64,000 bases of DNA from a bacterium. Lineage in GTDB: Bacteria > Planctomycetota > Planctomycetia > Isosphaerales > Isosphaeraceae. This document shows, one piece after another, positions 44,979-53,596 of the stretch (positions are counted from its first letter, which is position 1; every line of letters starts with the position of its first letter). The stretch is from contig WGMM01000007.1 of the NCBI GenBank assembly GCA_016125085.1, forward strand, positions 62,001-126,000, given 5' to 3'. The position numbers and the translations under genes were made by a program. The notes beneath the pieces were generated by a model. The model had not been told where the DNA came from, did no database searches, and saw only the letters and a program-made list of their open reading frames with translations.

Positions 44979-47900
44979 GGCCTGGTTGCCGCGGGTGCGT
45001 TCGATCGCCGGTCACTTCCGCTCGATTCCGCCTTGCCCGCGCCTTCGACGATCACCGAACGCTCGGGCAGCGGGGCATCGATTTTATCCGTAATACCCGA
45101 AGGCCAGCGGATCTCGAGCGATCGTACCGATTCGCCTGCCGGCAAACCGAAGCGGACGAACGGTTCGCTGGCGGATTGATAACTGCCGCCGCCGAATCGC
45201 TGCGAGATCCTGACGCCCCGATCGGTCGTGAGTCGCAACCGTGCGCCGACGCCGTCCCGGTTCGATCGGGTGCCGGAGAGCCGCACGGAAATGGATCTGT
45301 TTTTGGTCGCAGAGGAGTTCTTGAGGAAGACCATCGACTCATTTTGCGGCAAAAGTAGGGCGTCCACAAGTCCGTCGTCGTCAAGATCTCCGATCGCCAG
45401 CCCCCGGCCCAACCGGGGCACCGCCAGCGGCGACGTCGGGAACTCGCCAGTGGCGTCTCTCCAGCGACCCTTTTTCGAACCCATAAGCAGCTGGGCCGGC
45501 ATTGCGTAGGGAACATCGCCCATGTTGTCGGTGTGGCCATTGGCCGAAAGGAGGTCGAGCCAGCCATCGGCATCGCAATCGGCGAAGGCCAGCCCGAAGC
45601 CGAGACGCAGGCGTGACGCCGCGGCCAGTCCTGTCGCGGAAGTCATGTCCGTGAAGACCATGCCGCCAGCGTTACGGTAAAGGGTCGTCGACTCGCCGTA
45701 ATAGTTCGTCACGGCGATGTCGAGTCGGCCGTCGTTGTCGTAATCGCCGCACGCCACGCCCATCCCGGCCTGATAGCTGCCGTCCGAGCCGGCGGCGACA
45801 CCCGCGATCTGGGCGATCTCTTCGAATTTCATCCCGCCGAGATTCCGGAACAGGAAGTTCGCCGATTTGTCGTTGGCGACGAAGATGTCCGTCAGGCCGT
45901 CGTCATCGAAGTCGGCCGCGATCACGCCGAGGCCACGGCCTTCGGTATCGGCGGTCGTAATTCCGGCGGATTCGCTCACATCGACAAATTTGCCGCCGTC
46001 GTTTCGAAAGAGGTGGTCGGGCCGGGCGTCGCACGTGGTCGGATTGCACGACATATACTTGCCTGTGGACGCGTTGCGGCAGAGCCGAGGATTTTTCGCG
46101 TCCCAAACGACATAATGGCAGACATACAGATCCAGATCGCCGTCGTTGTCGAAATCGGCGAACGCTGCCGAACTCGGCCAGTCGCGGTCGCCGCTCAGGC
46201 CCCAGGCTTCGGTCACGTCCCGAAACCGCTTACCCGATTCGTTCAGATAAAGCCCATAAGCCCCGAAGCGCGTGACGAACAGGTCGGGAAAGCCATCGCC
46301 ATTGACGTCGCCGACCGCCACGCCCAGGCCATAACCGACACGCTTCGCCGGAAGCCCGACGGACTCCGTACAGTCTTCGAACAGGCCACCGCCATGGTTA
46401 CGGAACAGCCTGTCGCCTGGCTTTTCGGCCGGGTCTTTCGGATCGAACGGGAATGGGCCGCCCTGAACGGCGTAAACGTCAAGATCGCCGTCGTCGTCGA
46501 AGTCGATCATCCCCACACCCCCGCCCAAAGCGACGGGCATCTGGCGAATTTCGGTTTCGCCATTGTCGTACTTGAATTTCAACCCGGCGGGTTCCGTGGC
46601 GTCGACGAACGTCGGGTCGATCAGTGTCTCGCCGCTGTCGGACGATTCCGCGAGTCGAATCTCACCAGTCTTCGCCAGAGCCGATTTCCAGAGAGAATCG
46701 ATCATGTCGACGCTGGAAACGGCTTCGTGCAATTTCTGCCGGATCGAGGCCACAAGCTCCCTGGCTTCTTCATTCGCAGGATCCGACCGGCCGGCGAAAA
46801 TGGCCAGTATTCCCGCGTGCTGAAGTTGACCGGCCGAGAGAGCGACCCGGGCCCATTCGATCGATGCCTGCACACCCGCTGGCTTCGCGGTTCCGGTCAT
46901 GAGCTGGCCGTAACGTTCGATCGACCGTTCCACCTCGCCCTTGATACGCAACGATTCGCGCGCATTCTCCTTATCACCCGACTTTTCCGAAAACTCCGCG
47001 TAACGGGAAAGCATCGCCGTACTGAGCGGACGAAGGCTGCGCCAAGTATGCAGCACCCTGGCCCGCAACGCATCGTCGCCAGCACGCATGGCAAGAAACT
47101 CGGACCATTCGAGCTGGTCGTCCAGGCCGAAGGACGGAGAGTTCTGACGCACGATCCACGGAGTCGAATCGAGCCTGAACGGCTTTCCCGTCGCGCGCAT
47201 CCATTCCAGGCGTGCCCGAAGAACGGCTTCGTCCGGCCGGTTGGCGGGCTGTTCGCAGCTCTTCAGAGCGGCATCGGCTTCGTCATATTGGCCTTCGGCC
47301 GTCGCCACGATCGCTTTGGCCAGGAGCACCCGGCTGTCGCCGGACGAGAGCGTTTCGGCGATACGAATGGCCTCCTGGATCGTTTCGTAAGGCGGCGTGC
47401 CCCGTTCGTCCCGCCAGGCCGACTTCAACAAGGGAACCGGATCGCTGAGGTGCCAGGGCGCAAAGAGCTGCTGCGCGGCGGCGTCGCGATAGCGCCCCTG
47501 CATGCGGAAATAGCGTTCGAGCCGCTTCCGTGCTTCGATCACGTCCGGGTCGGATTCAGGGTCGTGCTTCACCTCCAACTTTCCGGCGCTGGCTCGATCG
47601 ACATGATCCAGCAGTTCGAAAATGGCGTCTTCCGCCGCACGCCAGCGGCCGGAATCGAGTTCGACTTCGGCCAGAGCGAGCCGGGCCTGGCCAAATACTG
47701 GTGAGCCTGCCGGGACTTTCCGCAGATTCGCCAGAGCCGCGGCGTTGTCGCCAGCCCGCCAATCGCACAGGCCGGTCAGATAGTCCAGCTCATGAGCTGT
47801 GTCCAGAAATGACGAAACGAGGCTGTTTCGCGCGGCATTGAGCGACGCGCGAGCCTGCGAGTGCTGCCCCTGAGCCACCTGAGCCCGGCCTGCCGCACGA

Positions 47901-48013
47901 TTCCGCGAAAACGCCCGGGCCTGAAAATAGCCGAGTGCCGAAAGGGAGATCCCGCAGATGACGAGAAAAAGGAAGTAGGGCCTGGCCCCTCCCGTACTTT
48001 CTTCGGAACTCAT
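44975..48013 (-). CDS. Large TPR plus FG-GAP/ASPIC-UnbV protein
   Basis: A 1,012-residue protein: N-terminal membrane anchor (PYFLFLVICGISLSALGYF), about 400 residues of TPR-like helical repeats (for example AALANLRKVPAGSPVFGQA), then a propeller with seven calcium loops (DFDDDGDLD, DVNGDGFPD, DFDNDGDLD, DFDDDGLTD, DYDNDGRLD, DCDADGWLD, DLDDDGLVD) and a C-terminal ASPIC/UnbV domain (GVGARLRLTTDRGV, SLEIRWPSG). It is a paralogue of the gene just upstream, with the same domain order and near-identical blocks such as DLYVCHYVVWDA and GMKFEEI; a tandem duplication is clear. ATGA overlaps at both ends couple it to its neighbours. Predicted to be anchored in the inner membrane and to face the periplasm. 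Confidence 0.9.
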   Translation of the reverse strand: MSSEESTGGARPYFLFLVICGISLSALGYFQARAFSRNRAAGRAQVAQGQHSQARASLNAARNSLVSSFLDTAHELDYLTGLCDWRAGDNAAALANLRKVPAGSPVFGQARLALAEVELDSGRWRAAEDAIFELLDHVDRASAGKLEVKHDPESDPDVIEARKRLERYFRMQGRYRDAAAQQLFAPWHLSDPVPLLKSAWRDERGTPPYETIQEAIRIAETLSSGDSRVLLAKAIVATAEGQYDEADAALKSCEQPANRPDEAVLRARLEWMRATGKPFRLDSTPWIVRQNSPSFGLDDQLEWSEFLAMRAGDDALRARVLHTWRSLRPLSTAMLSRYAEFSEKSGDKENARESLRIKGEVERSIERYGQLMTGTAKPAGVQASIEWARVALSAGQLQHAGILAIFAGRSDPANEEARELVASIRQKLHEAVSSVDMIDSLWKSALAKTGEIRLAESSDSGETLIDPTFVDATEPAGLKFKYDNGETEIRQMPVALGGGVGMIDFDDDGDLDVYAVQGGPFPFDPKDPAEKPGDRLFRNHGGGLFEDCTESVGLPAKRVGYGLGVAVGDVNGDGFPDLFVTRFGAYGLYLNESGKRFRDVTEAWGLSGDRDWPSSAAFADFDNDGDLDLYVCHYVVWDAKNPRLCRNASTGKYMSCNPTTCDARPDHLFRNDGGKFVDVSESAGITTADTEGRGLGVIAADFDDDGLTDIFVANDKSANFLFRNLGGMKFEEIAQIAGVAAGSDGSYQAGMGVACGDYDNDGRLDIAVTNYYGESTTLYRNAGGMVFTDMTSATGLAAASRLRLGFGLAFADCDADGWLDLLSANGHTDNMGDVPYAMPAQLLMGSKKGRWRDATGEFPTSPLAVPRLGRGLAIGDLDDDGLVDALLLPQNESMVFLKNSSATKNRSISVRLSGTRSNRDGVGARLRLTTDRGVRISQRFGGGSYQSASEPFVRFGLPAGESVRSLEIRWPSGITDKIDAPLPERSVIVEGAGKAESSGSDRRSNAPAATRP

Positions 48014-51000
48014 CGACCGGAATCTCCTGACGGTTTTTCTGAAGCGGCTGCTTCGGCTGTCGGCGGAACCACGATCGGCTCCGCAGCCGTGGCCCCTTCT
48101 TTCAGAAGATAATACCGTCCGGCCTCCAGATTCGCGTGCCGGTCAACCTGGCCTGAAGGCCAGCGCACGACGACTTCATCAAGTCGCGGCACTTGCCCAA
48201 GCCCGAAATGCAATCGTGGCGAATTCGCCGATTGATAACTGCCGCCCCCATTGCGATAGCCATGGCGGATGAATTCGCCCGACCGCACAGTCACCCGAGC
48301 CCCGACGCCGTCTCGATTCGACTTCGTTCCGATCAGGCGAAACCCGACGAACCGCTCGGAATCCTGTTTCCCCGCACCTTGATTGCGAAAGACGGCGAGT
48401 GGCGAATCAAGACTCAGCTGCACGAGATCCTGGCGGCCGTCGATGTCCAGATCGCCGACGGCGAGCCCCCGGCCCAGCCGAAGTACCCCGATATCCGCAC
48501 CGCCCCTGGCCGACGCATCGTAGATGCGGCCAGAGCGCGTACCCAGAAGCAGTTGTGATGGCATCTCGTAGGGAATCACCGGCCGAACGTCGTTCACGTG
48601 CCCGTTGGCGGTAAAAATGTCCATAAGGCCATCGTTGTTCGTATCGGCCATCACCGTACCGAAGCCAAGGCGATAACGCGTGGCGTCTTTCAGGCCGATG
48701 CCCGCGCCCCGCTCACGGAAGACCATACCGCCGAGATTTTGGAACAGACTCGTCGATTCGCCGTAAAAATTGGTTACGGAGACGTCGAATCGGCCATCCG
48801 CGTCGAAATCACCGAACCCGACACCCATCCCGGCCTGATATCCGCCGTCCGAGTTCGCGGCCACGCCGGCCTGTACACCGATCTCCTCGAATTTCATGCC
48901 GCCGAGATTCCGAAACATGAAGTCGGCCGTGCCGTCGTTGGCGACATACAGATCGACGAGCCCGTCCTCATCGAAATCCGCGGCGACCACGCCCAGCCCC
49001 CGACCTTCGGTATCCGCCTCCGTAATGCCGGCTTCGGCGCTGATATCGACGAAGCGGCCGCCGTCGTTGCGGAAAAGGTGATCGGGCCGGGCCGTCAGCA
49101 GATGCGGCACGCAATAGGCAGGCGGGCCGCCCGTTTCGGTCGCGCAATGCCTTGGATTGGCGGCATCCCAGACGACGTAGTGGCACACGTAAAGATCGAG
49201 GTCACCATCGTTGTCGAGGTCGGCGAAGGCGGCCGAACTGGGCCAGTCTCGTTCACCCGCAAGGCCCCAGGCTGCGGTCGCGTCCTCGAATTTTTTGCCG
49301 CCGACGTTTCGGTAGAGTGCGTAGGAACCATAGCGGGAAACGAAAAGATCGGGATAACCGTCATTGTCGACGTCGCCGACAGCCGCGCCATGGCCGTAAC
49401 CGACTCGCCGGGCAGGAAGGCCGACGCGAGCGGTCACGTCTTCGAACTTGCCGTCGCCGAGATTGCGGTACAGCCGATCGCCCGGTAAGTCCGTCCCGGC
49501 GGAAGGATCGAACGGAAAAGCGCCGCCCTGCACGACGAAAATATCGAGCCGTTCGTCGCCGTCGAAGTCCAGAAGGGCGACTCCTCCGCTCATCGTCTCG
49601 GGCAATTGTTTGCGTGGCGACCGGCCGCTTTCGAAGACGAAATCGACCCCCGCGGAGAGTGCGATGTCCTGAAAAACCGGAACGGGAGGACTGGCGGTAC
49701 GATCCGGCTCGGTCGAATTTCGGGGCGAGGGCTCTACCTCGGAACTCGGTGCTGACACCGAGTCGGCCATTTCCCAGTATTTCGCGTTCTGTCGAGTCGC
49801 TTCGTCCCGGGCACGCAATCGGCGAGCCCGGTCCAGCAGTTTCGCATCGGCCGGGGCCTTGCCCAGCATCATGCGAACGAAGGCCGCGGCTTCGAAATAG
49901 CGGCCAAGCCTTTCGGCCAGGTCCGCCATCGTCGATGCTTCGGCCTTGAGATCCACACCTACACGATTGGCGTATTCTCTTCGATCGTGGTCGAGATTCA
50001 GCCGTTTTGACCTTAAAGCCGCGGCCTTCTCGCGATTTCCTGCATCTACATAGGCCTCCGCCAGGCGATCGATCACGGTGAATTCGCCAGGATTGGCTTC
50101 GAGACACGTCTCAAGTATCTGAATCGCCTGCTGTTTTCCGCCGCGTCCTGCCGCCACGAGGGCTGCGGCCCGTGCCGAAAGGGAGGGTTGGGGGAGGTCG
50201 GGGGCGAATCGTTTCCTGGTTTCGTCGACGGCTTTCCAGTCGCCCCGGTCAATCGCCTCGAGAAACTGGGCGAACGCGACGGCTTCGTCCCCTGTATTGG
50301 TCTCAGCCAGATTCGCCAGGATGGTTCTGGCTTCTTCGGATTGACCGGTCCTCATCGCCAGATAGGCACGGCCCAGGGCGACTCCCCGGTCTTCAGGAGA
50401 CCGAGCGGCTGCCGCTTCGATTCGCTTGCGAACATGTTCGACCGGATAGACTTCCAGGTCGAGCGTCATGTGGGCCCGTAAAACCGCGACGGTCCGCGAA
50501 TCGTTGGGCCCGTGCTTCCGTTCGTTTTCGACCAGATTCCGGCGGATCAGCGGCCGGGCCTCTTCCAGCCGACCTTCCATCCACAACAGCTGCATCAGGG
50601 CGTGGCGAATTTCGGTACGCATCGGCCCTTCCGCTTCCAGAGCCTTGCGGTATCGGGTTTCGGCATCGTACAGCTTGCCGTCGTCTTCGTACCATTCGGC
50701 GACTCGAAGCGTCGCTTCATCGAAAAAGCGCGTACCGGGCGTCAAATCATTCCAGTTCACGATGGCCAGGTCACGTCGGCCGGTCTTCTCCTGGCAAAGC
50801 CCGAGAAGATAATCGAGATGATCGTTTTTCGAGTACGAGAATCGATCGAGCTTGACCAGTACAGGCAGAGCATCGCGATATCGCCGCGCCTCCACCATCG
50901 AAATCGCCTCCTGCAATCTTGCCGCCTGCCAGGTGGAAAGCCGGATCAGACCGAACAGAATCGCGATCGTCAAAAGCAGCATAACCGTTACGAGCCGCCC

Positions 51001-51075
51001 CGGAGGCCGTGTCGAATTCGGACCGGAACCCACGACCGGAACGGATTTTACCGAGTTTTCGCGATGGTCGGACAT
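48010..51075 (-). CDS. Large TPR plus FG-GAP/ASPIC-UnbV protein (first gene of operon)
   Basis: A 1,021-residue protein with a short cytoplasmic start, one membrane anchor (LVTVMLLLTIAILFGLI), about 420 residues of TPR-type helices (EARRYRDALPVLVKLDR; KLYDAETRYRKALEAEGP) and a seven-loop propeller (DFDGDERLD, DVDNDGYPD, DLDNDGDLD, DFDEDGLVD, DFDADGRFD, DTNNDGLMD, DLDIDGRQD), ending in an ASPIC/UnbV domain (GVGARVTVRSGEF, VVVRWPSGQ). It heads the four-gene operon and is the closest paralogue of the following gene. A palindrome CACATCT-TGC-AGATGTG lies 51-67 bases upstream of the ATG and is the best operator candidate. It is divergent from the small lipoprotein gene at 51306. Confidence 0.9.
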   Translation of the reverse strand: MSDHRENSVKSVPVVGSGPNSTRPPGRLVTVMLLLTIAILFGLIRLSTWQAARLQEAISMVEARRYRDALPVLVKLDRFSYSKNDHLDYLLGLCQEKTGRRDLAIVNWNDLTPGTRFFDEATLRVAEWYEDDGKLYDAETRYRKALEAEGPMRTEIRHALMQLLWMEGRLEEARPLIRRNLVENERKHGPNDSRTVAVLRAHMTLDLEVYPVEHVRKRIEAAAARSPEDRGVALGRAYLAMRTGQSEEARTILANLAETNTGDEAVAFAQFLEAIDRGDWKAVDETRKRFAPDLPQPSLSARAAALVAAGRGGKQQAIQILETCLEANPGEFTVIDRLAEAYVDAGNREKAAALRSKRLNLDHDRREYANRVGVDLKAEASTMADLAERLGRYFEAAAFVRMMLGKAPADAKLLDRARRLRARDEATRQNAKYWEMADSVSAPSSEVEPSPRNSTEPDRTASPPVPVFQDIALSAGVDFVFESGRSPRKQLPETMSGGVALLDFDGDERLDIFVVQGGAFPFDPSAGTDLPGDRLYRNLGDGKFEDVTARVGLPARRVGYGHGAAVGDVDNDGYPDLFVSRYGSYALYRNVGGKKFEDATAAWGLAGERDWPSSAAFADLDNDGDLDLYVCHYVVWDAANPRHCATETGGPPAYCVPHLLTARPDHLFRNDGGRFVDISAEAGITEADTEGRGLGVVAADFDEDGLVDLYVANDGTADFMFRNLGGMKFEEIGVQAGVAANSDGGYQAGMGVGFGDFDADGRFDVSVTNFYGESTSLFQNLGGMVFRERGAGIGLKDATRYRLGFGTVMADTNNDGLMDIFTANGHVNDVRPVIPYEMPSQLLLGTRSGRIYDASARGGADIGVLRLGRGLAVGDLDIDGRQDLVQLSLDSPLAVFRNQGAGKQDSERFVGFRLIGTKSNRDGVGARVTVRSGEFIRHGYRNGGGSYQSANSPRLHFGLGQVPRLDEVVVRWPSGQVDRHANLEAGRYYLLKEGATAAEPIVVPPTAEAAASEKPSGDSGR

Positions 51076-51125
51076 GGTGATTGATCCCGTGCGAAAACCT
51101 CAGGTCGTGAGCGGTTCGAATCCGT

Positions 51126-51142
51126 CACATCTTGCAGATGTG
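51126..51142. promoter_or_regulatory. Palindrome upstream of the four-gene UnbV operon
   Basis: CACATCT-TGC-AGATGTG: perfect 7-bp arms with a 3-base spacer, 51 bases upstream of the first start codon. Size and position fit a dimeric-repressor operator; a short 5'-UTR hairpin is the alternative. Confidence 0.45.
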
Positions 51143-51196
51143 CGATTCCGGATTCGATTCGAACGACATGCTTGAGAAGACTGGATCTCGAAGGTA

Positions 51197-51226
51197 TTGA
51201 CCCCGATGGAATCACCCTATGATAAT
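51197..51226 (+). promoter_or_regulatory. Candidate housekeeping promoter of the small lipoprotein gene
   Basis: TTGACC (51197-51202), 18-base spacer, GATAAT (51221-51226), placing the transcription start about 70 bases before the GTG at 51306. Confidence 0.5.
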
Positions 51227-51305
51227 TGAGCCTCCTGCCTTGGAAAATCCGTTCCAACGGAAAAACTGCAACCATTCGGTCCACTGACCACCGGGAGTGT
51301 GTCCT

Positions 51306-51527
51306 GTGAAAGCGTACAAACTGATCGCTGGCCTGAGCACGATGTCGGCGTTGATCTTCACCGTGGCTGGCTGCGGTGGCGGCCGCCCAGAAGGCGATCT
51401 GCCGGTTTCCGACAAGCCGATCTCTCAAGAAGAATCGGACAAGAAAGCCATGGAAATCTTCAAGGCTCAAGGCGGCATGTACAAGGGCGCTCCTGGCGCT
51501 CCGGCGCCTAAAGCCCCGGGTAACTGA
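51306..51527 (+). CDS. Small lipoprotein
   Basis: A 73-residue protein starting at GTG 51306 with GGGAG 9-13 bases upstream (the frame opens at 51297). The signal KLIAGLSTMSALIFTVAGC ends in a lipobox (VAGC), so the mature protein is a roughly 50-residue lipid-anchored peptide. It begins with Gly-Gly-Gly, has a charged middle (SQEESDKKAMEIFKAQGG) and ends in a Gly/Ala/Pro tail (GAPGAPAPKAPGN). It has its own promoter and terminator. Divergently transcribed from the UnbV operon; the shared 230-base intergenic region could allow co-regulation. Function unknown. Confidence 0.8.
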   Translation: MKAYKLIAGLSTMSALIFTVAGCGGGRPEGDLPVSDKPISQEESDKKAMEIFKAQGGMYKGAPGAPAPKAPGN

Positions 51528-51552
51528 TTCAGCCCAGGCTTCCGACTCAAAT

Positions 51553-51585
51553 GAAGCGCCGATCCTGACAAGGGGTCGGTGCTTC
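51553..51585 (+). terminator. Terminator of the small lipoprotein gene
   Basis: Stem GAAGCGCCGATCC / GGGTCGGTGCTTC (13 pairs, two of them G-T) with a 7-base loop, followed by atcgtttt, 25 bases after the stop. Confidence 0.8.
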
Positions 51586-51852
51586 ATCGTTTTCGGAATT
51601 CGCCGGTCGAAGCCATCGAGATATGATGACCAAACTTGCGTGATCCGGATCATCGCCGCTGTCGCCGGGATCCATCTGATCGATTTTCTTTATGTAAGCC
51701 CCGAAACCGAAACGATCGAATCGTCTGAATTATCCGATTCGGGCAAACCACGCCAGCCAGGTTATTCACTCAACCGAGGCCCGGGGCCGACGAGACGATG
51801 ACCCGCACGACCGATATCAAGCACAAATCGCTACTATCAAGAGGGATGCAAC

Positions 51853-51959
51853 CGGATTACGAAACGAACCGGAAGCTCGACACTTGACTTGGAAGAATCG
51901 ACATCGATTGCGTCGCAAGTTCTTATCGGTTAGGAAGAAGAACACGGATTACGAAACGA
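51853..51959. repeat. 15-base direct repeat pair upstream of rpsB
   Basis: CGGATTACGAAACGA occurs at 51853-51867 and again at 51945-51959, 92 bases apart, in otherwise unrelated sequence. Confidence 0.6.
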
Positions 51960-52162
51960 GGCTGAGCATTCCCGGGTTCGATTTTCTGGATCGTCTTTCG
52001 ATCGATTCCACGATTCGAGTGTCACGGTCCGAAGAGATAATCTTTCTGATAACAAGAAGAGACTGATGATGGCTAGCTGCGATCGATCCAGCTACCGGAA
52101 GGGAATCGAAGGAGTCAGACACTTTCGACCGGAAAGGGGAAATGGGAGTCGTGAGTGAACCA

Positions 52163-52192
52163 TTGACGGTTCATACGGATATCGATTAGAAT
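52163..52192 (+). promoter_or_regulatory. Promoter of the rpsB-tsf-pyrH-frr cluster
   Basis: TTGACG (52163-52168), 18-base spacer, TAGAAT (52187-52192). Predicted start near 52199, giving a leader of about 165 bases before rpsB, long enough for translational feedback by S2. Confidence 0.55.
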
Positions 52193-52364
52193 TTTCGCTC
52201 CGATCGAACCGATGGATTTCTCATGGAACGATATCCTTTGACGTGACCGTCATTCGGTTCGTGATTGATCAATCGATCCCTTTCAGCACGAATGCCCTGG
52301 TCGAAGTCCGCCTGGGGAAGCGCATTCGGGAATCGTCCGCAAAGCGAGAGCGAAGGAAAACTCA

Positions 52365-53309
52365 GTGTCCCTCGTCGTCAAAGACCTGATCGAAGCTGGT
52401 GTCCATTTCGGCAGCCGTGCTCGGCGCTGGAATCCCAAGATGAAGCCGTACATTTACGGCAAGCGGAATCTGATCCACATCATCGACCTGAAGGAAACGG
52501 TTCGCGGTCTTCTGCGAGCCGGCAAATACTTCAATCGCGTTGCCTCGAACAACGGTCTGATCCTGTTCGTAGGCACGAAGCGTCAGGCGACGGACACCAT
52601 CATGGAGCAGGCCACCCGCTGTGGCATGCCCTACGTGACGGAACGATGGCTGGGCGGTACATTGACCAACTTCGTCACGATCCGCAGCCGGCTCAAGAGG
52701 CTGGAAGAGCTGGAGCGGATTCTTGACGGCGAGCAGGCCGCGAGCTACTCCAAGAAGATGATCTCGCAGCTCACCCGCGAGCGTAACAAGATCGACCGTA
52801 ACCTCTCCGGCATCCGGATGATGGAACGGCGTCCCGAAGCCCTGCTGGTCGTCGACCCGGTGCGCGAGAAGATCGCCGTCCAGGAAGCCCGCAAGCTTGG
52901 CATCAAGGTGATCGCCCTGCTGGACACCGACTGCGATCCGGACATGGTCGACCTGCCGATCCCGGGCAACGACGACAGCATGCGGTCGATCGAGTTGATC
53001 GTCAAATATTTGACCGACGCGATCCTCGAAGGCCGCGCCGTCGCTCCCCAGATCGCCGAACCCGCCGAACGCGATTCCGACGACCGCGATTCCGATCGTG
53101 ATCGTGGCGGACGTGGCAGGGGTGATCGCCGTGATCGTGACCGCGATCGTGGCCCCCGCACCGGTGGCGGCATTCGCCGCGTCGGCCCGACTTCCGCCCC
53201 AGTGGCCGAAGCTCCAGCCGAACCCGCACCAGCCGAACCTGCGCCAGCCGTCGCCGAAGAGGCTGCCGCTCCGGCCAGCGAACCTGAAGCTCCGGCTTCA
53301 GAAGGCTGA
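52365..53309 (+). CDS. rpsB: 30S ribosomal protein S2 with long charged tail
   Basis: S2 sits on the 30S back and is needed for S1 binding. Residues 1-230 are a normal S2: [72 protein letters not shown] and [21 protein letters not shown]. After that come an Asp/Arg repeat region ([20 protein letters not shown]) and an Ala/Pro/Glu-rich tail, about 80 residues beyond the usual end; the tail is likely disordered. The start is GTG at 52365, with AAGGA 7 bases upstream. First gene of the conserved rpsB-tsf-pyrH-frr cluster. Confidence 0.96.
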   Translation: MSLVVKDLIEAGVHFGSRARRWNPKMKPYIYGKRNLIHIIDLKETVRGLLRAGKYFNRVASNNGLILFVGTKRQATDTIMEQATRCGMPYVTERWLGGTLTNFVTIRSRLKRLEELERILDGEQAASYSKKMISQLTRERNKIDRNLSGIRMMERRPEALLVVDPVREKIAVQEARKLGIKVIALLDTDCDPDMVDLPIPGNDDSMRSIELIVKYLTDAILEGRAVAPQIAEPAERDSDDRDSDRDRGGRGRGDRRDRDRDRGPRTGGGIRRVGPTSAPVAEAPAEPAPAEPAPAVAEEAAAPASEPEAPASEG

Positions 53310-53374
53310 GACCTTCGCTGAGGCGGTCGAACGATCAATCGATTTCGACCGCTTTCGATCCATTTGCGAAACAG

Positions 53375-53394
53375 CGTGGGGCCAAGGCCCCACG
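53375..53394 (+). terminator. Hairpin between rpsB and tsf
   Basis: CGTGGGGCC-AA-GGCCCCACG, 9-bp perfect arms, followed by ttcgattttcgg, 65 bases after the rpsB stop. Probably a partial terminator or attenuator, since tsf starts 200 bases later. Confidence 0.65.
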
Positions 53395-53596
53395 TTCGAT
53401 TTTCGGTCATGACGGATATGGCGGTTTTTTGAGACGCACGTGTCTCCCAACCGGGCAAGAACATGGAGAATGGCGACAGGCCTTTCGCCGTTCGAGCCTC
53501 TGCCGCCGGATTGCGATTCGCAAGACTCGCCTCCATTGACCGTCATCAAGAGCCTGACTTCACCGACATCCAGAATTACGAGGAGATTCGACACTC

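Larger units (their letters stand above)
51586..52364. other. Long non-coding region upstream of rpsB
   Basis: About 780 bases between the lipoprotein terminator and rpsB. Frames on both strands are short and without family character. It contains a 15-base direct repeat (51853-51867 and 51945-51959), a promoter at 52163-52192 and a purine-rich leader. It appears somewhat less GC-rich than the genes around it. A small RNA or extra promoters may be present; I could not identify a known RNA family. Confidence 0.5.

Noticed and set aside
51100..51145. tRNA-like sequence (GGTTCGAATCC)
   Set aside because: It looks like a T-loop, but no matching acceptor, D or anticodon arms can be built around it, and the upstream part overlaps a start codon.
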